Source of the DNA: Gemmatimonadaceae bacterium
GTDB lineage: Bacteria; Gemmatimonadota; Gemmatimonadetes; Gemmatimonadales; Gemmatimonadaceae
DNA length: 64,000 nt
Assembly (NCBI GenBank): GCA_019186945.1
Contig: JABAQJ010000008.1
Span: 62,001-126,000 of the forward strand
Reading direction: 5' to 3'
In this document: positions 1 to 11,371 of the stretch, piece by piece
How the letters are laid out: the number at the start of each line of letters is the position of its first letter
Position numbering within the stretch: position 1 is the stretch's first letter
Program-made: the position numbers and the translations under genes
The notes under the pieces: generated by a model
Told to the model about the DNA's origin: nothing
Database searches by the model: none
The model's input: only the letters and a program-made list of their open reading frames with translations

Positions 1-1198
1 TGAAGCGCAGGATCGATCCGCGTCGTGTGAGCGGCTGATCGGGGCCCACGCCGTTGGCGGGGAGGCGTACCCATTCCAGTTCGCCGGTTTCGTCGCTGAG
101 CGCGAGGAGCGACGTGCCATCGGCGCCAAAGACCGCGTCGCGATAGCGCACGCTGTCCTTGCGCGTGGCTCTCACGAAGCGTCCTCCCTTGACCGGGGCT
201 ACGAACACGCGTCCGCGCGAAGTCAACACGACGCGGTCGCCATCGGGAGACAGATGCGCGGAGGTGAGGTACGTCATTGGATCCTTGACCCAGTTGTCTC
301 TGAGCTGATCCAGATCGGAGGCGAGCGTTATGTCGACCGTTCGTGTCTGTCCGGTGGCGATGTCGAGATCCCAGAGATCCGCTTGGAGCTGGTAGACGAT
401 GTGACCGTCGCCGAGCGAAGGATCGCGAACATCCCAGCCGAGGTGGTGCGTGATCTGCCTCCGATCGGTTCCGTCTTCCTTCATTGACCAGATGTTCATC
501 TGGCCATCCTTGTCCGTCACGAAATAGACGCGACCGCCGTACCACATCGGCGAATGACTTTCGCCCGCGTAGTCATTCCCTGTCAGCTGCACTGCTTCGG
601 CGGCGCCGGCGGTGAACTTCCAGATCTGGCGCGCCGTGCCACCCGTGTAGCGTTTGGTGACGTTTCCATGGAAGCCGGGGCGTGAGAAGTAGAGAGTGCG
701 GCCGCTGGCGTCGTACGATCCTTCGGATGCGCCTGCGAGCGGGATGAGGGTGCGCGAGCCAGTGGCGATATCGAGCTGGACCATCGCCGACTTGGGGATT
801 CCGGAGTAGTGCGTCGTGCGGTAGACGAGCTTGCCGTCCGGCGTCCACGAGGTTGCGATCGACTGGTCGCCGTCGAAGGTCCAGCGCGTGGGAGTACCAC
901 CCGACAGAGGCACGGTGTAGAGCGCAGCTGGCCCCTCGTAGCGTCCTGTGAAGGCGAGCGTCTTTCCGTCGGGCGAGATAGTCGGATCCGTTTCCTCGGC
1001 GGCGTGACTGGTCAGCCTGTGCGCGAGCCCTCCCTTGCGTGGCACCGACCACAGGTCGCCCTCGGCAGCGAAGACCACCGTTTCGTGGCTTACCGCTGGG
1101 AAACGATAGAAGCCCTTCGTGCCCGTGACGGTGCCCTGGGCGAGCAGCGTGACGGGGAGAAGTGGGAGGAGCAGAATGGTGGCGAGCTGGACTCGCAT
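1..1198 (-). CDS. Tricorn-like S41 protease, N-terminal propeller part (partial)
   Basis: Reading leftward from the ATG at 1196-1198 gives an open frame of 399 codons that leaves the window, so only the N-terminus is present. Residues 1-21 form a signal peptide ending LLAQG. The rest is PD40/WD-like beta-propeller with TolB-type blades, for example ISPDGKTLAF at residues 74-83 and later LSPDGDRVVL, and with the pairs 'EGDLWSVP' and 'GGLAHRLTSH' that are typical of tricorn-protease homologues. In that family the propeller is followed by PDZ and S41 serine-protease domains, which would lie outside the window. The protein is probably periplasmic and degrades peptides. Divergent from the CDF transporter, with a 176-bp gap. 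A TolB-like amidohydrolase with the same type of propeller is the main alternative. Confidence 0.8.
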   Translation of the reverse strand, partial: MRVQLATILLLPLLPVTLLAQGTVTGTKGFYRFPAVSHETVVFAAEGDLWSVPRKGGLAHRLTSHAAEETDPTISPDGKTLAFTGRYEGPAALYTVPLSGGTPTRWTFDGDQSIATSWTPDGKLVYRTTHYSGIPKSAMVQLDIATGSRTLIPLAGASEGSYDASGRTLYFSRPGFHGNVTKRYTGGTARQIWKFTAGAAEAVQLTGNDYAGESHSPMWYGGRVYFVTDKDGQMNIWSMKEDGTDRRQITHHLGWDVRDPSLGDGHIVYQLQADLWDLDIATGQTRTVDITLASDLDQLRDNWVKDPMTYLTSAHLSPDGDRVVLTSRGRVFVAPVKGGRFVRATRKDSVRYRDAVFGADGTSLLALSDETGELEWVRLPANGVGPDQPLTRRGSILRF

Positions 1199-1374
1199 GC
1201 TGGAACCTCGGCTGGGATCTATCACGGAAACTTGGTGCGGAGACGGACGATGCGAAACGACTCCGGGCGACCGGCGCCTGTCAAAGGCTTGCGCGGCAGC
1301 CCACGATCGGACAGCGTGCATTGGTCGCCAACGACCGTCTTGCCCGTGAGTACTGGATCCACGACAGCCACACC

Positions 1375-2364
1375 ATGAACAGCCCGAGTTCTCGTGGCAT
1401 CCGTGCGGCTCAGGTCGGTCTTCTTGCCAATGCCATGCTGGCGGCCGTCAAGCTGGTGGCGGGAGTGCTGGGTCATTCGTATGCGCTCGTGGCGGATGCG
1501 ATCGAGTCCACGGCGGACATCTTTTCATCTGCAGTCGTGTGGGGTGGCCTGCGCATCGCCTCGCGCGAAGCGGATGAGGAATATCCATGGGGCTATGGGA
1601 AGGCCGAATCGCTGGCGGCCGCCGTGGTCGCCTTGTTGTTGCTGGGTGCGGCAGCCGGGATCTCGATCGAAGCGATCCGCGAGATCCGCACGCCTCATCA
1701 TGCGCCGGCACCGTTCACGTTAGGCGTGCTGGTCGTCGTGGTAATCATCAAGGAAACGATGTTCCGGCGGATCTTCCACGTGGGCGACGAGACCGGAAGC
1801 CCGGTGGTCAAGGCCGATGCATGGCATCACCGAAGCGATGCAATCACCTCTCTTGCCGCTGGCGTCGGCATTGGCGTCGCGTTGTGGAAAGGCGCTGGTT
1901 GGGAGTCCGCGGACGATTGGGGCGCCCTCGTCGCCGCGGCCGTGATCGCGTTCAACGGTGTCCGCCTGCTGCGACCCGCAGTTCAGGATCTGATGGATCG
2001 CGCGCCTTCGCCCGACCTACTGGTGCGGGTAGAGCTTGCGGCGTTAGGCGTCTCCGACGTCCAGTCGGTGGAGAAGCTGCGGATACGGCGCGCCGGCGCG
2101 CGTTACTACGCGGACCTGCACGTGCAGGCGGATCCGGATCTTTCACTCCACGATGCTCACATAGTGAGCGGCAAGGTCAAGTCGAACATACGCGCTGCCG
2201 TGCCGGCCGTGGTTGGAGTGCTGGTGCACATGGAGCCCTTCTCCGACGGAGAGTCGAGACTCCAGCCTGCGAATCGGCGTATCCCGGAGGGGCTACCGCA
2301 CGACGACCAATCGGTTCCGGGCGTCGATGTGCCGGAGGTGCGCACGGGTATCCCGGTCACCTGA
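1375..2364 (+). CDS. Cation diffusion facilitator (CDF) metal exporter
   Basis: 329-residue inner-membrane divalent cation/proton antiporter of the CDF (FieF/YiiP) family. TM2 carries the paired acidic residues D41 and D48 in VADAIESTADIF, the YPWGYGKAE loop is the family (H/Y)PYGxGKxE signature, and TM5 carries the H151-xxx-D155 metal pair in WHHRSDAI. A cytoplasmic C-terminal domain of about 100 residues follows from residue 205 (LGVSDVQSVEKLRIR...VHMEPF). The ATG at 1375 is chosen because homology begins there; the frame is open further upstream, but that extension is arginine-rich and overlaps the divergent gene's promoter. The substrate (Zn, Fe, Mn or Co) cannot be told from the sequence. 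The last ~35 residues are a hydrophilic tail beyond the usual family end. Confidence 0.93.
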   Translation: MNSPSSRGIRAAQVGLLANAMLAAVKLVAGVLGHSYALVADAIESTADIFSSAVVWGGLRIASREADEEYPWGYGKAESLAAAVVALLLLGAAAGISIEAIREIRTPHHAPAPFTLGVLVVVVIIKETMFRRIFHVGDETGSPVVKADAWHHRSDAITSLAAGVGIGVALWKGAGWESADDWGALVAAAVIAFNGVRLLRPAVQDLMDRAPSPDLLVRVELAALGVSDVQSVEKLRIRRAGARYYADLHVQADPDLSLHDAHIVSGKVKSNIRAAVPAVVGVLVHMEPFSDGESRLQPANRRIPEGLPHDDQSVPGVDVPEVRTGIPVT

Positions 2365-2463
2365 GTGGCGCTCGTGCCTCGATCCCTCATCGCGAGAGAT
2401 CCAAGCGGGCGACACGGCCCGTCGGACCGGTCGGCGCAGATCATCGAGACGCCGCCGGCGGTC

Positions 2464-2805
2464 ATGGCAGCGCCTGTTGGCGCACGAGGAGTCGGCCGCG
2501 TTGGACGTCGGGTGTCGTGGCGAGGTTCGTTCGCCCTCATCGTGTTGCCCATGGCGGCATGCCTGTCCGCGATTAGGAGTACGGAAGGGGGTAGACGCGA
2601 GGCACGTCGCGAGTGTCTCCAGTACGCCCGGAATGAGGGCTGGCACGTGATCGACATTGGCGCTGCGGTGTTCAGGGGCACTGGTCGGTACGATGTGGAT
2701 CTGCTGGTTTCAAGGGACAGTGTTCCGCAGCAGGCGGTGCGCTGCGTGTACGACATCAGGGCGGGAGTGAGCCACCTGACGAGCGTCGACGAGGAAAGAC
2801 GTTAG
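2464..2805 (+). CDS. Hypothetical small lipoprotein
   Basis: About 113 residues, not recognised. From the ATG at 2464 an arginine-rich n-region is followed by a hydrophobic stretch (SFALIVLPMAAC) that could be a type II signal peptide with cysteine as the lipidated residue, although the lipobox is not ideal. The mature part (ECLQYARNEGWHVIDIG...YDVDLLV...QAVRCVYD) looks like a small folded alpha/beta domain with two further cysteines. The frame is open back to 2365, directly after the CDF stop, so a longer product is possible. The stop codon is a TAG inside the recurrent heptamer CGTTAGG. Confidence 0.5.
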   Translation: MAAPVGARGVGRVGRRVSWRGSFALIVLPMAACLSAIRSTEGGRREARRECLQYARNEGWHVIDIGAAVFRGTGRYDVDLLVSRDSVPQQAVRCVYDIRAGVSHLTSVDEERR

Positions 2806-2930
2806 GCACGATCGCGAGCGCAAGGCACGTCCGGTACAAGGACGGTCCGTGCCATGGCGTCGATGCGGATGCCGAGAGGCGGCAGTGCGGGTATTGTGTG
2901 ATCCGGAGGTGGGCAGGGCGCGCTTGACAC

Positions 2931-4775
2931 GTGGTCCTGACGATCGATCTTGTCGCTGTTGGCGTTTGCGGAAGCAACCATCGCGCTCATCTCTCCATGA
3001 GCTTCGTGCCGGGGCAAGAATCTTTCGAACATGAAGGGCACGGGCGCGCTGGCCGCGGTCAGACCGCGGACGCGCCTCGTCACGGAGATGCAGACGGTCG
3101 ATTGTCCCCGCGAGCTGGCCAACGACCGGCCGTCCGTTCGTTGCCGAGACGTCTCCGGCACCTCCTGGTGCAGGTGCATCTGTGGCTTGGCTTGGCGTTG
3201 TGCGTCGTGATGGCTCTCTGGTTCGTCTCCGGCTTCGTCATGATGTACGCCGGATATACAACTCAGATCGACGAAGATCTCAGGTTAGAGCGAATGCCTC
3301 TTCTTGCGGCCGAGCACGGCTGGATATCCGTCGAACAGGCCGCGCGAGCCGCCGGACTGGGGCATGAGGAGGTAAGGGAAGTACGCCTCCACCGTCACCT
3401 CGATGATCCGGTGTGGGATCTGCGTGGCCCGGGTGGGCGTTGGATCACCGTGAGCGCTCGCTCCGGGTTCCGAGTTGCTCCGGTGTCACCGGCTGAGGCG
3501 GTCACCCTGGCGTACCGGTACCACCCTGGGGGCGACATACCGGTGGCAGAAAAGGGAGATCGCTCTCCGAAAACCAGAACACTCGACGTGGCCGATGTCT
3601 GGACGCTTTCCGGGACGCACGCGCCCGCGTTCCCCGTCTATCGTGTCGACCTGGGCGATGACGCAGGCACGAGCGTTTACATCTCCAGGCAGAGTGGTGA
3701 TGTCGTCAACGTTCATGATCGGGCGGCACGCATTCTGGCCTTTGCCGGTGCCGTCATCCACTACCTCTATCTTCCGCAGCTACGGCGGAATCCCGGCAGC
3801 ACAGGTTTGTGGAAGTGGGTAGTGGTGGCATTGTCGGCGTTGGGCGTGGTCGTATGTGCCTCTGGAATATGGATCGGGATTCTCTATCTGCGGTCGCCAG
3901 CTGCAATCAAGGCGATGCCGCACCTTCCCTGGAGTCCGTACAGAGGTTGGATGAAGTGGCACCACTACACTGGGTTGGTTTTCGGGCTGGTGTCGTTCAC
4001 CTGGGTTCTCAGCGGGATGCTTTCGGTGAATCCCGGCTACACGCCGAACAGCGGCCCGACGGAGTCTCCGGCGGTGCGCTTGGCTGGCGGGCCGCTTCTG
4101 AGTTCTCCAGCGCTGGATCCAGCGAAGGCGATCGCCGCACTCGTGACCTTGGCGCCAAGCTTCGAGCTCCGGGAGCTTGAACTTCGTCGGATGGGTGACC
4201 GGAGTTACTGGCTGGCCAAGGGTGACGCACGCGGAACGCGGCTCATCATTCCGCCTGCCGTCGCGAGGCAGGTCGAGGGCGGAGCGCTGCTTCTGTCGGC
4301 GGTGGGGGATGGCGAGAGAAGCGGTGGCGCAGAACCGCTGGTCCTGGAACGGTTCTCGGACTCCGACATGGAGACTGCTCTCCGCCAAGCAGTGGATGCG
4401 CGTCTCCTCGAGAAGCGGTGGGTTCGGGAGCAGGAGACCTACTACTCATCTCGAACCGATCCTCGTCCCCTGCCGGTTCTTCTCGGCAGATTCGCCGATG
4501 CTCGCGAGACGTGGGTCTATCTCGATCCGGCGACCGGATCCGTGGCGTCGGTGTCCGATCGCATTGGACGCTGGCACCGGTGGGGATACAGCTTCCTGCA
4601 CGGGTTCGACCTGCCTTGGCTCCTGCATAGGAGGCCGTTGAGGGATTCCCTCATGATCCTGAGCTTGGCGGGCGGTACTGCGCTCTCGCTCATAGGGATC
4701 TGGGTATCGATCCTCTGGTTAGGCAAGAAGCCGCGGAGCTGGAAGAAGCGGGTTTCTCCTAGCGTCAACGGCTAG
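2931..4775 (+). CDS. PepSY-associated transmembrane protein
   Basis: Up to 614 residues. A first helix (about residues 80-105, LLVQVHLWLGLALCVVMALW) is followed by PepSY-like periplasmic segments (WISVEQAARAAG...VREVRLH; FPVYRVDLGDDAGTSVYISRQSGDVV), then helices near residues 255, 300 and 345 (FAGAVIHYLYL; WVVVALSALGVVVCASGIW; HYTGLVFGLVSFTWVLSGML), more periplasmic sequence, and a final helix near 580 (MILSLAGGTALSLIGIWVSIL). This matches the PepSY_TM membrane proteins, often linked to siderophore or metal-reductase functions. The GTG at 2931 is only the farthest supported start; the first ~65 residues are low-complexity and a TTG at 3102 just before the first helix is at least as likely. 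Convergent with the next gene (8-bp gap). Confidence 0.8.
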   Translation: MVLTIDLVAVGVCGSNHRAHLSMSFVPGQESFEHEGHGRAGRGQTADAPRHGDADGRLSPRAGQRPAVRSLPRRLRHLLVQVHLWLGLALCVVMALWFVSGFVMMYAGYTTQIDEDLRLERMPLLAAEHGWISVEQAARAAGLGHEEVREVRLHRHLDDPVWDLRGPGGRWITVSARSGFRVAPVSPAEAVTLAYRYHPGGDIPVAEKGDRSPKTRTLDVADVWTLSGTHAPAFPVYRVDLGDDAGTSVYISRQSGDVVNVHDRAARILAFAGAVIHYLYLPQLRRNPGSTGLWKWVVVALSALGVVVCASGIWIGILYLRSPAAIKAMPHLPWSPYRGWMKWHHYTGLVFGLVSFTWVLSGMLSVNPGYTPNSGPTESPAVRLAGGPLLSSPALDPAKAIAALVTLAPSFELRELELRRMGDRSYWLAKGDARGTRLIIPPAVARQVEGGALLLSAVGDGERSGGAEPLVLERFSDSDMETALRQAVDARLLEKRWVREQETYYSSRTDPRPLPVLLGRFADARETWVYLDPATGSVASVSDRIGRWHRWGYSFLHGFDLPWLLHRRPLRDSLMILSLAGGTALSLIGIWVSILWLGKKPRSWKKRVSPSVNG

Positions 4776-4783
4776 CAGTGCCT

Positions 4784-6346
4784 CTATCTCCTGCCGGTCG
4801 GGGCTCGTTCCGTCCGGGTCTTCGACCAGATCACGACGACTGCGCACGAGGTCTTTCCGGCCTGCTGGAACTGCGCCGGCGTGTTGGTGCCGCTCTGGTA
4901 GACCTCGATTCCGCCGATCTCCTGCGGCGGATACAGGCGGTCGACGTCTCCCGGAAACATCGCTTCCCACGGTGCACCATCGACCCAGTACTGCACGCAG
5001 CCACCCATCACGTTCCGCGAACTCTCGATCTGGTAGTCGTTTCCGACGGGTACGACACGCAGCCCAGGCACGGTGCGGAACACATCGGTCAGCGTCGTCG
5101 GCGCGCGCTTTACGACATCCTCCGCGGTTATGAAGGTGCCACCGCTGCCCTTGCGGCGCATGTTGAAGCCGACCCGATCCAAGCCCGCCTCGGCCGCCGC
5201 GGTGACCACGACCGGATTGAGTACCTGGGCTGGCTTCGTCATCATCACGGTTACGCGAGCGGGAGCGCGCGTCGACAGTTCCACGGGTTGCTCCACGGGC
5301 TGATATCCCAACTGCCTGACGACCAGCGACTGAGTCCCTGACGGAAGTCCGCTCATGGCGAACTCCCCGTTGGCCCTGGTCAAGGTCGCGCCTGGCGTAC
5401 CCACGACGTCCACACGCGCGCCGACGATCGGATTGCCATTGGCATTGAGCACGCGCCCGGTGATCGAGGCGTTGCCGCGCTGCACGGTGACAGCACTGAA
5501 CGTGGGGCCGGTTGCGGCCTCGCGAGCACGCCTGGCTGCGCTATCGGACTCCGCTCGCGAAACCGTGGCCGCGCTACCAATGCGCAGTCCCTGGATCACC
5601 AACGGCTGTCCTTCGATATTGACGCGGACCTCCGAGGTCAGGATGCCCTGTTTGCTCGCCTGCAGCGTTCCGCCTTCGAGCTGGCTGGAGAGTCCACAGA
5701 TGCGGAAGACACCATCCCGTCCGGTCACCGCGTCACGCACTCGGGGAACACGACGCAGCGTCTGCAGGGAAATATCAGACCAGGCAAACGACACACGCAC
5801 ACTGTCCACCGGTGCATCGGTATCGGCATCCAGCACGCGACCGATGATAGCTGACGGGCCTAACGCGCGTCGTGCAGCCGAGCAGGAGACACCGACCAGT
5901 GTCTCGCCGGACGGGATGGCCAGCGACAGCTCCTTCGCCTCGTTGTCCGCAACCGCGAACGGTTCCGTCAGCATCTGAATGCCAAGCGAGTCGAGAAGGT
6001 CGTGCTCTACGCGGACCCGGTAGCTGCCAGCAGGAACGGAGTCGATCCTGAACCGGCCCTGGTCGTCCGTGACGTGAAAGCGCGATGTGCCATCGAGCGA
6101 CACGGCGGCGCCGCGCAGTGGGGCGAGATGCAGACTGTCAATGACGATGCCGGCGATGGTCGCCATGACAGACGCGGGCGACTCGCCGGTCTTCTGCGCG
6201 GTATCGGCCGCCACTCCTGTCTTGGTGCTGTCGGATGTCCTTGGCGGCGGTTTGCGAACCTGCGCTTGCGCGGCGGCAGGCACTGACATCGCCAGGAACA
6301 GGAATCCGATCAGCAGGACTGCGCGGCTCCGGCTACTGCGGGTCAT
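4784..6346 (-). CDS. Carboxypeptidase-regulatory-like protein with TonB plug domain, no barrel
   Basis: 520 residues from the ATG at 6346, chosen because it gives a clean signal peptide (MTRSSRSRAVLLIGFL... AAAQA). The mature protein contains three carboxypeptidase-regulatory-like (CarbopepD_reg) beta-sandwich modules: near residues 58-140 (IAGIVIDSLHLAPLRGAAV), 170-260 (IIGRVLDADTDAPV) and 295-380 (ITGRVLNANGNPIVGARV). A TonB-receptor plug-like domain follows (FITAEDVVKRAPTTLTDVFRTVPGLRVV, ending near GGIEVYQSGTNTPAQF). No 22-strand barrel follows: the protein ends about 35 residues after the plug. It is probably periplasmic or outer-membrane associated, but the role is unknown. Confidence 0.85.
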   Translation of the reverse strand: MTRSSRSRAVLLIGFLFLAMSVPAAAQAQVRKPPPRTSDSTKTGVAADTAQKTGESPASVMATIAGIVIDSLHLAPLRGAAVSLDGTSRFHVTDDQGRFRIDSVPAGSYRVRVEHDLLDSLGIQMLTEPFAVADNEAKELSLAIPSGETLVGVSCSAARRALGPSAIIGRVLDADTDAPVDSVRVSFAWSDISLQTLRRVPRVRDAVTGRDGVFRICGLSSQLEGGTLQASKQGILTSEVRVNIEGQPLVIQGLRIGSAATVSRAESDSAARRAREAATGPTFSAVTVQRGNASITGRVLNANGNPIVGARVDVVGTPGATLTRANGEFAMSGLPSGTQSLVVRQLGYQPVEQPVELSTRAPARVTVMMTKPAQVLNPVVVTAAAEAGLDRVGFNMRRKGSGGTFITAEDVVKRAPTTLTDVFRTVPGLRVVPVGNDYQIESSRNVMGGCVQYWVDGAPWEAMFPGDVDRLYPPQEIGGIEVYQSGTNTPAQFQQAGKTSCAVVVIWSKTRTERAPTGRR

Positions 6347-6493
6347 CTGTGACAAGACGGGATAATGAACGGACATGAGTCGACTCACACAGGATGCTAC
6401 TCGGTCGCGGCTCGGACTGCGAACGTGTGACCGCGAACGACTGGAGAGCAAGATGACGGGATGTCTGGCTGCCGGGGTAGAGCCCGCGGCGTG

Positions 6494-7237
6494 CTACCCC
6501 GGCAGCGGGCGCGAGGTCGCGCGATCGATCTCCTCGATTATCGCACTCACGGTGGCTCTGGGATCGGTCGCGGTCCTGACAGGGCGGCCGACGACGAGGT
6601 AGTCGGCGCCGGACGAGATGGCGGCGGATGGCGTTGTCGAGCGTTTGTGCTCATTGGCAGCAATCCCGGATGGACGGATCCCAGGGCTGACGATCAACGG
6701 ACCGGGTCCCACCCGCTCTCGTACCGCTCCGATCGTTTCACCGGAGGCAATGAGTCCGTCACATCCAGCCGCCACAGCCGTTTCCGCGCGCCAGAGCACG
6801 TACTCCAGCAAGTTCCTGAACCGCGCTGTCGGGCCCACGACCTGGAAATCGATGAGATCCTGTTCTCCCAGGCTGGAGAGGAGCGTCACGGACAGCAGTT
6901 GCGGGAGCGGGGCGCTCCCGCGACCGGCGACGGCTGCCCGGACCGTGGCGGTGCCGCCGTGGAGTGTGAGCAGGTGCACGCTGTTCCGCGCGACCTCGCG
7001 AACCGCGCTGGCGATCGTCTCATCGACGTCATCCATCTTCAGATCGAGGAAGACACGCAGGCCGCGCCCGAGGAGTTCGCGGACGAAGCTCATGCCTTCG
7101 GCGACGAAGAGCTGGTAGCCGACCTTGTAGAAAGTGACGAGTCCATCGAGCCGGTCCACGATGCCTAACGCTTCACTGCGCGTCGCCACGTCCAGAGCGA
7201 CTATCAGGCGATCTCCGCTCGCTTGCGGGTGATGCAT
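6494..7237 (-). CDS. pyrF: Orotidine 5'-phosphate decarboxylase
   Basis: 247-residue cytosolic enzyme converting OMP to UMP, the last step of de novo pyrimidine synthesis. The active-site signature D65-x-K67-x-x-D70 (FLDLKMDDVDET), the substrate lysine K38 (FYKVG), D16 near the N-terminus (VALDVA), the phosphate-binding SPGIRP loop and the terminal VVGRPV motif are all present. The length is normal for the family. The frame is open well upstream of the chosen ATG, but homology starts at MHHPQASGDRLIVALD, so 7237 is used. It sits 68 bp downstream of the BNR-protein gene on the same strand and may be co-transcribed. The EALGIV codons include one TTA inside the CGTTAGG heptamer. Confidence 0.96.
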   Translation of the reverse strand: MHHPQASGDRLIVALDVATRSEALGIVDRLDGLVTFYKVGYQLFVAEGMSFVRELLGRGLRVFLDLKMDDVDETIASAVREVARNSVHLLTLHGGTATVRAAVAGRGSAPLPQLLSVTLLSSLGEQDLIDFQVVGPTARFRNLLEYVLWRAETAVAAGCDGLIASGETIGAVRERVGPGPLIVSPGIRPSGIAANEHKRSTTPSAAISSGADYLVVGRPVRTATDPRATVSAIIEEIDRATSRPLPG

Positions 7238-7305
7238 GGTGGTTTCCGTCACAGGTGAGCGCATCGGCTTGCAATCGGTGATGGGTTCCTGGGCCGAATT
7301 GCCGG

Positions 7306-10482
<3,177 letters not shown>

Positions 10483-10687
10483 CGAATAAGGGAACGCGTG
10501 ACGCGAAGTGTCAGCGAACTAACGTGCGACCAGTGAGGGCCGCTGTCACCCCTTGCAGCAGCGTGAGGGGAGCAGCGTGCAAGCTACAACGGTTACCCTT
10601 TCGTGCCTGGAGAACGGCACGTTGCCTTGCAATCGCCATGGAGAGAAACGACGTTACGACAGGAAATCCACAGACGACACGGCAAAC

Positions 10688-11254
10688 ATGACGGACCTTG
10701 TGAAACGGGGATGCGAGCGGGCGGGCAGGTCGCCCCTCGACTGGAGTGCGGCTCGTTTCGCGCGCTGGCGCCACCGCGGACGCCATGCGGTCATCGCTGT
10801 CACGCTCCTGCCGTTCGGCACGGGATGTTACCGATACGCGCCGGTGAAGATGACCGACGTGAGTCCGGGAATGGACGTGCGCGCGCGAGTCTCGGCCGAG
10901 GCATCGGCACGAATTGCGCCACTTCTTGGGGTGACGTCCGCGCGAACGCTGACGGGAACACTGATCACCAGCGTTCCGGATACGATCATGGTCGAGGTGC
11001 CAGCCACCGGAGTGCCGGATCCAGGAACCGTCGGTCCAGCCCTGAGTCAGCGGATCTCCATCCCTCGAAGTGACCTCGTGGAACTCGAGGTGAGGTCACT
11101 CAATCGTGCCCGCACCGCGGCGATCGTGGGAGGTTCAGCCGTCGTGCTGGTGTCCCTGCTGCTGAACGTCATGAAGGGCGATCCGGCAATGGAAAAGACG
11201 CCCGGAGGTGGCGGGTCGGAGAGCATCGGTCCGGTGTTTCAACGAAGTCGGTAG
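10688..11254 (+). CDS. Hypothetical lipoprotein
   Basis: 188 residues, not recognised. After an arginine-rich start a hydrophobic stretch ends in TGCYRY near residue 48, a plausible lipobox. The mature part begins YAPVKMTDVSPGMDVRARVS and continues through beta-rich segments (LTGTLITSVPDTIMVEVPA; ISIPRSDLVELEVR), then a glycine-rich hydrophobic segment (AAIVGGSAVVLVSLLLNVM) that could insert in a membrane, and a short GGGGS tail. Small proteins with the opening 'CYRYAPV' seem recurrent in Gemmatimonadota (from memory, not searched). The ATG at 10688 is used; the frame is open further upstream to 10553. Convergent with susD, separated by the terminator at 11312-11351. Confidence 0.65.
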   Translation: MTDLVKRGCERAGRSPLDWSAARFARWRHRGRHAVIAVTLLPFGTGCYRYAPVKMTDVSPGMDVRARVSAEASARIAPLLGVTSARTLTGTLITSVPDTIMVEVPATGVPDPGTVGPALSQRISIPRSDLVELEVRSLNRARTAAIVGGSAVVLVSLLLNVMKGDPAMEKTPGGGGSESIGPVFQRSR

Positions 11255-11311
11255 CGAACGATTACCCGATGATGCGGCTGCTGGCACCGACTGGCGACGC
11301 GATCTGACGTG

Positions 11312-11351
11312 AAAAAGGAGGCGCCCGGTGGCGGCAGCCACCGGGCGCCTC
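11312..11351 (-). terminator. Rho-independent terminator of the susC-susD unit
   Basis: A perfect 14-bp stem (11318-11331 pairing with 11338-11351, arms GAGGCGCCCGGTGG / CCACCGGGCGCCTC) with a 6-base loop. Read on the minus strand the hairpin is followed by CCTTTTTC, the T-tract of an intrinsic terminator, 20 bp after the susD stop. It may also help stop the plus-strand lipoprotein transcript, which lacks a T-tract in that direction. Confidence 0.9.
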
Positions 11352-11371
11352 GCTGTCGATGGGACGCCGCC

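Noticed and set aside
1162-1374. N-terminal extension of the CDF gene to 1162
   Set aside because: The extra 71 residues are basic, unlike the family, and overlap the start of the divergent protease gene.
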